64,000 nucleotides of DNA from Ornithinicoccus sp045032955 (lineage in GTDB: Bacteria; Actinomycetota; Actinomycetes; Actinomycetales; Dermatophilaceae). The position numbers were made by a program, and so were the translations under genes. The notes under the pieces are model-generated. The model made no database searches and had not been told where the DNA came from. It was given only the letters and a program-made list of their open reading frames with translations. Numbering within the stretch: position 1 is the first letter of the stretch; each line of letters starts with the position of its first letter. The stretch covers positions 110,240 to 174,239 of the forward strand of contig NZ_JBJFZU010000008.1 in the NCBI RefSeq assembly GCF_045032955.1, written 5' to 3'. Positions 53,242 through 61,909 of the stretch are shown here, piece by piece.

Positions 53242-55134
53242 ATGTCTTCCACACCACTGCACCAGCTCGAGCGCGTCGTCATCCGTTTCGCCGGGGACTC
53301 CGGGGACGGCATGCAACTCACCGGCGACCGGTTCACCTCGGACACCGCCAGCCTCGGCAACGACCTGTCGACCCTGCCCAACTTCCCGGCCGAGATCCGC
53401 GCCCCCCAGGGCACCCTGCCGGGCGTGAGCAGCTTCCAGGTGCACTTCGCCGACCACGAGATCGCCACCCCCGGGGACGCCCCGGACGTGCTCGTCGCGA
53501 TGAACCCGGCGGCGCTCAAGGCCAACCTTTCCGACCTGCCGCGCGGGGCGACGGTGATCGTGAACTCCGACGAGTTCAGCAAGCGCAACCTGGCCAAGGT
53601 CGGGTATGCCGTCAGCCCGCTCGAGGACGACTCGCTGGCCGACGCCGGCTACCACGTGCACGCGCTGCCGCTGACGTCGATGACGGTGGAGGCGCTCGCC
53701 GACGTCGAGGGCCTGACCCGCAAGGAGAAGGAACGCGCCAAGAACATGCTGGCCCTGGGCCTGCTGTCCTGGCTCTATTCGCGTGACGTCGCCTCGACCG
53801 AGGCCTTCCTGCGCGCGAAGTTCTCCTCCGCGCCGGAGATCCTCGAGGCCAACCTGACCGCGCTGCGCACCGGGCACGCCTACGGCGAGACCACCGAGGA
53901 CTTCGCGGTCCGCTACCAGGTGGCGCCCGCCCCGATGACCCCGGGGACCTACCGCACCATCACCGGCAACCAGGCGATGGCCCTCGGCCTGGTCGCCGCC
54001 GCGCAGCGCACCGGGCTGCCGCTGGTCCTCGGGTCCTACCCGATCACCCCCGCCTCCGACGTGCTGCACCAGCTGTCCAGCCTCAAGGGGCACGGGGTGA
54101 CCACGCTGCAGGCGGAGGACGAGATCGCCGCCGTGGGGATGGCGCTGGGCGCCAGCTTCGGCGGGTCGCTGGGGGTGACCACCACCTCCGGTCCGGGTCT
54201 GGCCCTGAAGAGCGAGACCATCGGCCTGGCGGTCGCCACCGAGCTGCCGCTGCTGGTCATCGACATCCAGCGCGGTGGGCCCTCCACCGGGCTGCCGACC
54301 AAGACCGAGCAGGCGGACCTGCTGCAGGCCCTGCACGGACGCAACGGGGAGTCCCCGGTGGCGGTCGTCGCCGCCGCCTCGCCGACCGACTGCTTCGACG
54401 CGGCGCTGGAGGCGACCCGGATCGCCACCACCTACCGCACCCCGGTGATCCTGCTCTCCGACGGCTACCTCGGCAACGGCTCGGAGCCCTGGCGCATCCC
54501 GACCGCGGCCGACCTGCCCGACCTGACGGTCACCCACGCGACCGAGCCGAACGCCACGGACGCCAAGGGGGAGCCGGTCTTCCACCCGTACCTGCGCGAC
54601 CCGCATACCCTGGCCCGGCCGTGGGCGGTGCCCGGCACCCCCGGCCTGGAGCACCGGATCGGCGGCATCGAGAAGGCCGACGTCACCGGCAACATCTCCT
54701 ACGACCCGGACAACCACGACAAGATGGTCCGGCTGCGGGCCGCGAAGATCGAGCGGATCGCGGACTCGCTGCCCCCGCTCGAGGTGGACGACCCCGGCGG
54801 TGAGGCGCGGGTGCTGGTGCTGGGCTGGGGCTCGACCTACGGTCCGATCGCGGCCGCCACCCGGCTGGTCCGGGCGACCGGGGCCCAGGTGGCGCGGGCG
54901 CACCTGCGTCACCTCAACCCCTTCCCCGCCGACCTGGGCGACGTGCTGCGCCGCTACGACCGGGTGCTGCTGCCGGAGATGAACCTCGGCCAGCTGGCGC
55001 TGCTGCTGCGCGGGCGGTACCTCGTCGACGTGCGCAGCCACACCACGGTCCGCGGCCTGCCCTTCGCGGCCGGCGAGCTGGCCCAGGTGATCCACGAGAA
55101 CCTCATGGACGTCGAGCAGGAGGTGACCTCATGA
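53242..55134 (+). CDS. korA: 2-oxoacid:ferredoxin oxidoreductase alpha subunit (KorA type)
   Basis: 630 residues with fused gamma and alpha domains: N-terminal VVIRFAGDSGDGMQLTGDRFTSDTA and PAEIRAPQGTLPGVSSFQVHF (gamma), then alpha domain with GLPLVLGSYPITPASDVLHQLS, AEDEIAAVGMALGASFGG, TTTSGPGLALKSETIGLA and PTKTEQADLLQAL. With KorB it decarboxylates 2-oxoglutarate (or another 2-oxoacid) to the CoA ester and reduces ferredoxin. ATG 53242 follows an AT-rich stretch with TACCCT and TCTATT; the exact -10 is unclear. Overlaps korB by ATGA. Confidence 0.92.
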   Translation: MSSTPLHQLERVVIRFAGDSGDGMQLTGDRFTSDTASLGNDLSTLPNFPAEIRAPQGTLPGVSSFQVHFADHEIATPGDAPDVLVAMNPAALKANLSDLPRGATVIVNSDEFSKRNLAKVGYAVSPLEDDSLADAGYHVHALPLTSMTVEALADVEGLTRKEKERAKNMLALGLLSWLYSRDVASTEAFLRAKFSSAPEILEANLTALRTGHAYGETTEDFAVRYQVAPAPMTPGTYRTITGNQAMALGLVAAAQRTGLPLVLGSYPITPASDVLHQLSSLKGHGVTTLQAEDEIAAVGMALGASFGGSLGVTTTSGPGLALKSETIGLAVATELPLLVIDIQRGGPSTGLPTKTEQADLLQALHGRNGESPVAVVAAASPTDCFDAALEATRIATTYRTPVILLSDGYLGNGSEPWRIPTAADLPDLTVTHATEPNATDAKGEPVFHPYLRDPHTLARPWAVPGTPGLEHRIGGIEKADVTGNISYDPDNHDKMVRLRAAKIERIADSLPPLEVDDPGGEARVLVLGWGSTYGPIAAATRLVRATGAQVARAHLRHLNPFPADLGDVLRRYDRVLLPEMNLGQLALLLRGRYLVDVRSHTTVRGLPFAAGELAQVIHENLMDVEQEVTS

Positions 55135-56333
55135 GTACGGACCTCGGTATGCCGGTGAGCGGGCTGAGCGGTGTCCCCGCCGTGGGCGAGGGACAGCAGC
55201 AGACCAAGAAGGACTTCACCTCCGACCAGGAGGTGCGCTGGTGCCCCGGCTGCGGCGACTACGCGGTCCTGGCCTCGGTGCAGGGCTTCCTGCCGAGCCT
55301 CGGCCTGCGCCGGGAGAACATGGTCTTCGTCTCCGGGATCGGCTGCTCCAGCCGGTTCCCCTACTACCTCGACACCTACGGCATGCACTCCATCCACGGG
55401 CGCGCGCCGGCGATCGCGACCGGCCTGGCGACGGCGCGCGAGGACCTGTCGGTCTGGGTGGTCACCGGTGACGGCGACGCCCTCTCGATCGGCGGGAACC
55501 ACCTCATCCACGCGATGCGGCGCAACGTCAACCTGACGATCCTGCTCTTCAACAACAAGATCTACGGGCTGACCAAGGGCCAGTACTCCCCCACCTCGGA
55601 CGTCGGCGCGGTCACCAAGTCGACCCCCGCCGGGTCGGTGGACCACCCCTTCAACCCGGTGTCCCTGGCGCTGGGTTCGGAGGCCACCTTCGTCGCCCGG
55701 ACCATGGACTCCGACCGTGCGCACCTCACCGAGGTGCTCAAGGCCGCGGCGGAGCATCGGGGCACCTCGCTGGTGGAGATCTACCAGAACTGCCCGATCT
55801 TCAACGACGGCGCCTTCCAACTGCTCAAGGACCGGGACGAGGCCACCACCCGGATCGCGCACCTGCGCGCCGGCGAGCCGGTCCGGATCGGTGCCCAGGG
55901 CTCGCCGGAGGCCCGGGTCGTGGTGCGCCGCACGGACGGGCGTCTCGAGGTGGTGCCCGAGGGGCAGGTCCCGGACGGGACCAGCGTCGTCGTGCACGAC
56001 CCCACGGAGCAGGACCCGACCCCGGCGTTCGCGCTCTCCCGGCTGGACGACCCGAGCATGCAGACCGTGCCGATGGGGATCTTCCGGCAGGTGCAGCGCG
56101 CCACCTACGACGACGCCGTGCGCGAGCAGGTCACCGCCGCCCAGGGTGCCGCCGGTCCCGAGCGCGGGGAGGCCGCGCTGGACACGCTGCTGCACGGGCG
56201 GGACACCTGGACGGTGGACGGCACCCGGCCGGGCGAGGTCGAGCAGACCCTGGAGGGTGAGACCACCGAGGGCCCGACGGCTGCCGCCGGGGACGCTCTC
56301 GCGGACGAGGGTGACGAGGTCCAGCGGGAGTGA
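55131..56333 (+). CDS. korB: 2-oxoacid:ferredoxin oxidoreductase beta subunit (KorB type)
   Basis: 400 residues. Iron-sulfur and TPP motifs: VRWCPGCGDYAVLASVQ, SGIGCSSRFPYYLDTYGMHSIHGRA, VVTGDGDALSIGGNHLIHAMRRNVN (TPP/Mg), LFNNKIYGLTKGQYSPTS and IYQNCPIFNDGAF (fourth Cys). The extra ~50-residue C-terminus is acidic. It transfers electrons to a ferredoxin; no ferredoxin gene is in the window. Confidence 0.93.
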   Translation: MSTDLGMPVSGLSGVPAVGEGQQQTKKDFTSDQEVRWCPGCGDYAVLASVQGFLPSLGLRRENMVFVSGIGCSSRFPYYLDTYGMHSIHGRAPAIATGLATAREDLSVWVVTGDGDALSIGGNHLIHAMRRNVNLTILLFNNKIYGLTKGQYSPTSDVGAVTKSTPAGSVDHPFNPVSLALGSEATFVARTMDSDRAHLTEVLKAAAEHRGTSLVEIYQNCPIFNDGAFQLLKDRDEATTRIAHLRAGEPVRIGAQGSPEARVVVRRTDGRLEVVPEGQVPDGTSVVVHDPTEQDPTPAFALSRLDDPSMQTVPMGIFRQVQRATYDDAVREQVTAAQGAAGPERGEAALDTLLHGRDTWTVDGTRPGEVEQTLEGETTEGPTAAAGDALADEGDEVQRE

Positions 56334-57265
56334 CCGACGCAGCCAGGCGTCGCCAGCAGGGCACCCTCTACGGCTTCCTCGCCTACCTCATCTGGGGAGC
56401 CTTCCCCCTCTACTTCGCGCTCCTGGCGCCGACCGGCCCGTGGGAGATCGTCGCCCACCGGATCATCTGGACCTTCGTGCTGTGCGCCGCGGTGCTGGTC
56501 ATCACCCGGGACCTACGCTGGATGCTCGAGCTGGCGCATACCCCACGGCGGCTGGCCGGGGTGGTCGTCGCCGGCGTGCTGATCACCGCGAATTGGGGCA
56601 TCTACACCTACGCCGTCCTCACCGGGCACGTCACCGAGGCCGCGCTCGGCTACTTCCTCAACCCGCTGGTCACGGTGGGCCTCGGGGTGGTCATCCTGCG
56701 GGAGCGGCTGCGGCGGTTGCAGTGGGTGGCCGTCGGGATCGGCGTGCTGGCCGCGGTCTACCTGACCATCGACTACGGGTCGCCGCCGTGGATCAGCTTC
56801 GTGCTGGCGTGCTCGTTCGCTCTCTACAGCCTGATGAAGAACCGGCTGGGCGTCTCGCTGTCGCCGTTCCGCTCGCTGATGGGCGAGACGATGGCGGTGC
56901 TGCCGATCGCCGCGGTGATCCTGTGGTGGCTGGCCCGGGACGGAGCCCTCACCTGGGGAGGTCACGGCACGCTGCACAGCGGTCTGCTGATGTCGACCGG
57001 GGTCGCGACCGCGGTGCCGCTGCTGCTCTTCGCCGCGGCCGCGAGCCGGGTGCCGCTGTCGACGATCGGGCTGCTGCAGTTCCTGACGCCCTTCCTGCAG
57101 CTGCTGACCGGGGTGCTGCTGCTGGGCGAGACGGTGCCCACCTCGCGCTGGGCCGGTTTCGCCCTGGTGTGGGTGGCCCTGGTGGTGCTCTCCGCGGACA
57201 TGGTCGGCGAGCTGCGCCGGGCACGACGCCACCGCAAGGACCTGACCCATCCCGCACCCGTCTGA
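56330..57265 (+). CDS. rarD: RarD/EamA-type permease
   Basis: 311 residues, ten helices of the DMT superfamily: GFLAYLIWGAFPLYFALL, EIVAHRIIWTFVLC, TANWGIYTYAVLTGHVTEAALGYFLNPL, FLTPFLQLLTGVLLLGE. RarD name comes from chloramphenicol sensitivity in E. coli/Pseudomonas; real substrate unknown. GTG 56330 overlaps the korB stop, so it is translationally coupled, perhaps by chance of compact packing. Confidence 0.9.
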   Translation: MTDAARRRQQGTLYGFLAYLIWGAFPLYFALLAPTGPWEIVAHRIIWTFVLCAAVLVITRDLRWMLELAHTPRRLAGVVVAGVLITANWGIYTYAVLTGHVTEAALGYFLNPLVTVGLGVVILRERLRRLQWVAVGIGVLAAVYLTIDYGSPPWISFVLACSFALYSLMKNRLGVSLSPFRSLMGETMAVLPIAAVILWWLARDGALTWGGHGTLHSGLLMSTGVATAVPLLLFAAAASRVPLSTIGLLQFLTPFLQLLTGVLLLGETVPTSRWAGFALVWVALVVLSADMVGELRRARRHRKDLTHPAPV

Positions 57266-57335
57266 GGGGGAATCAGTCGCGACGCCCGGTGGGGTTCAGA
57301 GCAACCATTCGCGGCGCTTGGTGATGGTCTGCGGA

Positions 57336-57380
57336 TTGCACGATGTGCAATTTTGCACGGTGTGCATGCTTGCGTATGCT
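57336..57380 (+). promoter_or_regulatory. Twin palindromic operators and promoter of the TetR-MMPL unit
   Basis: TTGCACGATGTGCAA (57336-57350, perfect 6-3-6 palindrome) and TTGCACGGTGTGCAT (57353-57367, one mismatch), centres 17 bp apart. The second TTGCAC also fits a -35, with a 16-bp spacer to TATGCT (57375-57380), 6 nt before the GTG start. Tandem TetR sites overlapping the promoter imply autorepression. Confidence 0.75.
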
Positions 57381-57386
57381 GGTCCG

Positions 57387-58022
57387 GTGACCTCGCCCTC
57401 CCCCCTCGGCCGCCGTGAGCTGAACAAGGCCCGGACGCACGAGGCGATCGTGGCGGCGCTGCGAGAACTGGTCGAGCGGATGCCGGTCGAGGAGATCACC
57501 GTCGACCAGGTCGCGGAGCGGGCCGGCATCTCCCGGCGTACCTTCTTCAACTACTTCGGCAGCATCCCGGCCGTCCTCAGCTCGGCGATGGCCGACCTGG
57601 CCGCGCAGATGCTGGGGATGATCGACGCCGACGCGCTGCGCCGCGACCCGGTCACCGCGATGCGCGACCTGGTCTCCCGGGGCGACATCCCCCTGGACCT
57701 GCTCGGCTGGCTGGCGGCGCTCACCCACGACGGCACCCAGACCGACGCCGGCGTCCTGCTCGAGCGGACCGTGTGGTCCGACCTGGCCGCCTGGCTCGAG
57801 GAGCAGCTGCACCCGGTGCTGGCCAGCTCCGACCCCCTGTACGTGCCCACACTGGCGGCTGCCGTGATGAGCTGCTTCAAGGCCGCCGAGCAGGCCTGGG
57901 CGACCCAGATCGGGATCGACGGGGCCGACGGGGCTCTCTCCCCGACCGACGTCGCCGCCTTCCACGACCACCTGGACCGGGCCCTGGGGCATCTCGCCCA
58001 GGGCTGGCGGCCCACCACCTGA
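57387..58022 (+). CDS. TetR-family transcriptional regulator
   Basis: 211 residues from GTG 57387. HTH ARTHEAIVAALRELVERMP, EITVDQVAERAGISRRTFFNYFGSIPAVL (about residues 15-60). The C-terminal ligand domain is unassigned. Directly upstream of the MMPL transporter (16-nt gap) and behind two palindromes, it is almost certainly the local repressor of that exporter. An upstream in-frame TTG at 57318 would include the operators and is rejected. Confidence 0.9.
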   Translation: MTSPSPLGRRELNKARTHEAIVAALRELVERMPVEEITVDQVAERAGISRRTFFNYFGSIPAVLSSAMADLAAQMLGMIDADALRRDPVTAMRDLVSRGDIPLDLLGWLAALTHDGTQTDAGVLLERTVWSDLAAWLEEQLHPVLASSDPLYVPTLAAAVMSCFKAAEQAWATQIGIDGADGALSPTDVAAFHDHLDRALGHLAQGWRPTT

Positions 58023-58038
58023 CCCGAGAGGACCCTCC

Positions 58039-60744
58039 GTGGCCACCTTCCTGCACCGCCTGGGGCGCTGGTGCGCCCAGCACCGCTTCCGCGTCATCGG
58101 CGCCTGGGTCGCACTGCTGGCGCTGACCGTCACCGGCATGCTCACCCTGGCAAAGCCGCTGTCCAACGAGTTCTCCATCCCGGGCAGCCGGTTCGAGGTG
58201 GTGCTGCAGACCCTGCGGGACGAGATCCCGGAGGCGGCCGGCACCACCGGCACCGTGGTGCTGAGCAGCGAGCAGCCGTTCACCGCCGAGCAGCGGGAGG
58301 CGGCGGCACAGGCGGTCGCGGAGTGGGACGCCCTGGACTCGGTGAGCGCCGTGGACCCCTTCGAGTCGCAGGACCAGCTGGACGCGACCGAGGACGACCT
58401 GGCTCAGGGGCGGGCCGAGCTGGAGGACGGCCGCGCCCAGCTCGAGGAGGGCCGCGCGGAGCTGGAGACCGCCCGCGAGCAGCTCGAGGAGGGCCGGACC
58501 CAGCTGGAGGCCGGCCAGGCCGAGCTGGACGAGCAGGCCGATCAGCTGGCCACCGCCCAGGACGAGCTGGACGCCCAGGTCGAGGAGCTGGACGCCGGCG
58601 TCGCCGCCGGTCAGGTGCCCGCCCAGGCGGAGCAGGCCGCGCGTGCGGAGATCGCCGCGGGCCAGGAGCAGATCGACGCCGGGCGGGAGCAGCTGGACGC
58701 CGGCCAGGAGCAGCTGGACGCCAGCGCCGAGGAGCTGCAGGCCGGCGAGGACGAGCTGGCCGAGGGTGAGGCGACCCTCGAGGAGTCCGCCCCGGAGATC
58801 GAGGCCGGCGAGGAGGAGCTCGCGGCCGGCGCCCGGCTGGCCGAGATCACCGACGGCTTCCGGGTCGTCAACGCCGAGGGCACGGTCGCGCTGAGCCAGA
58901 TCTCGGTCGCCGACGCCGAGGGCTTCATCCCGCCGGAGACCACCGAGGCGATCCAGCAGATCGGATCGGACCTGGAGTCCGAGGGCATCGCCGTCGACTT
59001 CTCCAAGGAGATCACCGACGACCTGTCCAGCCTGCTCGGCCCCGGTGAGGTCGTCGGCCTGGCCGTCGCCGCGGTGGTGCTGCTGGTCATGCTCGGCACC
59101 CTGGTCGCCGCCGGCCTGCCGATCCTGATGGCGCTGGTCGGCGTCGGCGTCGGCCTCACCGGCGCGCTCGCGCTGTCCCAGTGGTTCGACATGCAGTCGA
59201 TCACCCCGGTGCTGGCGCTGATGCTGGGCCTGGCGGTCGGGATCGACTACTCCTTGTTCCTCATCAACCGACACCGCCAGCAGCTGCAGCAGGGCATGGA
59301 CGTGCGCAGCTCCATCGCGCTGGCGGTGGGCACCTCCGGCAACGCGGTCACCTTCGCCGGCCTCACGGTGATCATCGCGCTGGCCGCTCTCACCCTCACC
59401 GGCATCCCGTTCCTGGGCGTGATGGGTCTGGTCGCCGCCGCCACGGTGGGCATCTCCGTGCTCGTCGCCATCACCCTCACCCCGGCGATGCTGGCGCTGA
59501 TCGGTCAGCGGGTGCTGCCGCGCCGGGCCCGGGAGGGGCACGCCCGTCACCGGGAGAGCCAGCAGGCGCACGAGGCCGACACCGGGCGCGGTTGGGCCGC
59601 AGTGGTCCAGCGCCGTCCGTGGTGGGCGATCCTGGCGGTCCTGGCGATCGTGGCCGGGCTGGGTTACCCCACGGCGCAGCTGCGCCTCGGCCTGCCCGAC
59701 GGCAGCAGCGAGCCGGCCGGCTCGACCGCCTACACCACCTACGACACCGTCCGCGAGGAGTTCGGTGCCGGCGCCAACGGCCCGGTGCTGGTCGTCGCCG
59801 AGCTCGACACCCCGGTGGCGGACGGCACCACCGCGCTGACCACCGCGCAGGCCGACCTGGCCGAGGAACTGATGGCCGTCGAGGGCGTGCAGCAGGTGCT
59901 GCCCGCCGGGGTCAACGAGGCCCGTGACGTGCTGGCCTTCCAGCTGCAGCCGGAGGGTGGGCCCGCGGAGGCCTCGACCGAGGACCTCGTCGACCGGTTG
60001 GGCACCGCGGTCGAGCAGATCGGCGCCGACCAGGACGCCACCCTGGGCCTGACCGGGCAGACGGTGGCCAACATCGACGTGTCCGAACGGCTGGCGGACG
60101 CGCTCCCGCTCTACCTGGTGGTGGTCGTCGGGCTGTCGCTGATCCTGCTGCTGCTGGTCTTCCGCTCCATCGTCATCCCGCTGCTGGCGACCGGCGGGTT
60201 CCTGCTCAGCATCGCCGCGGCCTTCGGTGCGGTGGTCTCGGTCTACCAGCTCGGTTTCGCCTCGAGCATCTTCGGGGTGAACGAGGCCGGGCCCATCCTG
60301 TCCTTCCTTCCCATCCTGCTGATCGGCATCCTGTTCGGGCTGGCGATGGACTACCAGGTCTTCCTGGTGTCCTCGATGCGCGAGGAGCACGTGCACGGCA
60401 AGGACGCGCGGACCGCGGTGGTCACCGGCTTCAACCACAGCGCCCGGGTGGTGACGGCCGCGGCCATCATCATGATCTCCGTCTTCGCCGGCTTCGTCTG
60501 GGCGCACCTGACGATGGTCCGGCCGATCGGGCTGGGCCTGGCCGTGGGTGTCCTCGTCGACGCCTTCCTGGTCCGGATGACACTGACCCCGGCGGTGATG
60601 TCGCTGCTCGGCGAGAAGGCCTGGTGGCTACCGCGCTGGCTGGACCGGATCCTGCCGGACGTGGACGTCGAGGGCGCCCAGCTGGAGCGGCAGCTCAGCG
60701 GCTCGGCCCCCGGTCAGGAGGAGGAGCCCTCCCCCAGCCGCTGA
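58039..60744 (+). CDS. MMPL/RND-type transporter with coiled-coil insert
   Basis: 901 residues with two MMPL halves: TM1 at ~18-38, then six helices at ~330-500 (SLLGPGEVVGLAVAAVVLLVMLG, LALMLGLAVGIDYSLFLINRHR, and the paired second-half VGLSLILLLLVFRSIVIPL, FGLAMDYQVFLVSSMRE). The Asp/Tyr pairs GIDYS and AMDYQ are the proton-relay motif. Between TM1 and TM2 (about residues 110-265) there is a long coiled coil of 7-residue repeats (ELEDGRAQLEEGRAELETA). Substrate unknown; lipid or hydrophobic-compound export is usual for MMPL. GTG start with AGAGGA upstream. Its last 31 bp overlap the next gene on the other strand. Confidence 0.9.
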   Translation: MATFLHRLGRWCAQHRFRVIGAWVALLALTVTGMLTLAKPLSNEFSIPGSRFEVVLQTLRDEIPEAAGTTGTVVLSSEQPFTAEQREAAAQAVAEWDALDSVSAVDPFESQDQLDATEDDLAQGRAELEDGRAQLEEGRAELETAREQLEEGRTQLEAGQAELDEQADQLATAQDELDAQVEELDAGVAAGQVPAQAEQAARAEIAAGQEQIDAGREQLDAGQEQLDASAEELQAGEDELAEGEATLEESAPEIEAGEEELAAGARLAEITDGFRVVNAEGTVALSQISVADAEGFIPPETTEAIQQIGSDLESEGIAVDFSKEITDDLSSLLGPGEVVGLAVAAVVLLVMLGTLVAAGLPILMALVGVGVGLTGALALSQWFDMQSITPVLALMLGLAVGIDYSLFLINRHRQQLQQGMDVRSSIALAVGTSGNAVTFAGLTVIIALAALTLTGIPFLGVMGLVAAATVGISVLVAITLTPAMLALIGQRVLPRRAREGHARHRESQQAHEADTGRGWAAVVQRRPWWAILAVLAIVAGLGYPTAQLRLGLPDGSSEPAGSTAYTTYDTVREEFGAGANGPVLVVAELDTPVADGTTALTTAQADLAEELMAVEGVQQVLPAGVNEARDVLAFQLQPEGGPAEASTEDLVDRLGTAVEQIGADQDATLGLTGQTVANIDVSERLADALPLYLVVVVGLSLILLLLVFRSIVIPLLATGGFLLSIAAAFGAVVSVYQLGFASSIFGVNEAGPILSFLPILLIGILFGLAMDYQVFLVSSMREEHVHGKDARTAVVTGFNHSARVVTAAAIIMISVFAGFVWAHLTMVRPIGLGLAVGVLVDAFLVRMTLTPAVMSLLGEKAWWLPRWLDRILPDVDVEGAQLERQLSGSAPGQEEEPSPSR

Positions 60745-61709
60745 CCCGCCGCCTGCAGCAGCGTCCGGGCGCCGGTCCGTGCCGCCTCGTCACCCTCGGT
60801 GACCTGGAGCGCGAACCGGCGCCCGTCGCGCTTGTGCACCACGATCCCGGTCAGCCCCGGCCCCACGATGTAGGCCGTGCGGTCCGGCAGCGCCCGCAGC
60901 CCTATCCCGCCCCAGGCCATCGGGTCCAGCTCCTGCACGTGCACCCCGGCCACCTGCCGGGCCGGCACCCGGGAGAGCGGCACCGGCAGCACCGCCGAGC
61001 GCACCCGCAGGCCGTCGGCGTCGACGCTGACCGTGATCCGTGACCAGGCCAGCGCCAGCACCCCGGGGAGCACCCCGGCGAGCAGCACCACGAGGATCAG
61101 CGACCACGTCTCGGAGCGCACCACCAGGAGCACCAGGACGGCCGTGAAGACGACGACCAGCCCCCACCCGATCACCCGCAGCGTGGTCGAGGCCACCTGT
61201 GTCGTCCACGGCTGCACCGGGCGCACGCCGCGGCCGCGGACCGGGCGCACCCGCGCACGTTCCGGGATCTGCTCGTCCAGCTCGGCCTGCGCCGGCCGCC
61301 GGGTGCCGTGCACCCGGTGTGCCACGACCGCGGCGGCAAGCGCCCCGGCCACCGCGAGCAGCGCCCACCACTGGCGCACCTGATCCGCCCCGACGACCTG
61401 CACCCGCCACAGGGTCAGCGCGTAGAGCAGCACCGCCCCCCAGGCCACCCCGGCGACCGCCGTCAGCAGCCACCGGCCCCACAGCGCCGGCACCACCCGC
61501 TGCAGCACCGAGGTGCCCGCCGCGGCGATGACGCACAGCACCGTGGCGCTGAGCACCACCGCGGTGAACCCGGGGCCGTCGGTGAAGCCGTCGGGCAGGT
61601 CCCCGCTCCAGTGGGTGGGCACCCGCGCCGGGGGTGACAGCACGGTCATCGCGACCAGCAGCACCGGCAGTGCCATGATCACCCAGAGTCCGGCCAGGGC
61701 ACGGCGCAT
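60714..61709 (-). CDS. DUF1648/PH-domain membrane protein
   Basis: 331 residues. N-terminal DUF1648 segment with helix VIMALPVLLVAMTVLS and PPARVPTHWSGDLPDGFTD; further helices to ~220, a basic loop (RARVRPVRGRGVRPVQPW), two more helices and a C-terminal ~120-residue PH-like domain (RITVSVDADGLRVRSAVL, PAYIVGPG-like TAYIVGPGLTGIVV). Function unknown. AAAGGA precedes ATG 61709. Convergent overlap with the MMPL gene by 31 bp. Confidence 0.7.
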   Translation of the reverse strand: MRRALAGLWVIMALPVLLVAMTVLSPPARVPTHWSGDLPDGFTDGPGFTAVVLSATVLCVIAAAGTSVLQRVVPALWGRWLLTAVAGVAWGAVLLYALTLWRVQVVGADQVRQWWALLAVAGALAAAVVAHRVHGTRRPAQAELDEQIPERARVRPVRGRGVRPVQPWTTQVASTTLRVIGWGLVVVFTAVLVLLVVRSETWSLILVVLLAGVLPGVLALAWSRITVSVDADGLRVRSAVLPVPLSRVPARQVAGVHVQELDPMAWGGIGLRALPDRTAYIVGPGLTGIVVHKRDGRRFALQVTEGDEAARTGARTLLQAAGQRLGEGSSS

Positions 61710-61909
61710 CGTCGAGGTCCTTTCGTCGTCCGGCACCCAGGGTATGCCGCCGCGACCGCTCCCCCAGACGTCACCGGAGCGCCGTCGCAGGTTCACGTGG
61801 TCGTCGCCGACCACGCCCCCGGGCCGCCGTAGGTTCGCAGGCAGGCGCGCTCGCCGCGATCCTCGCGGTCCGTGCCTGCCGTCCCCCCGCACCCTGCCGA
61901 AGGATCGAC

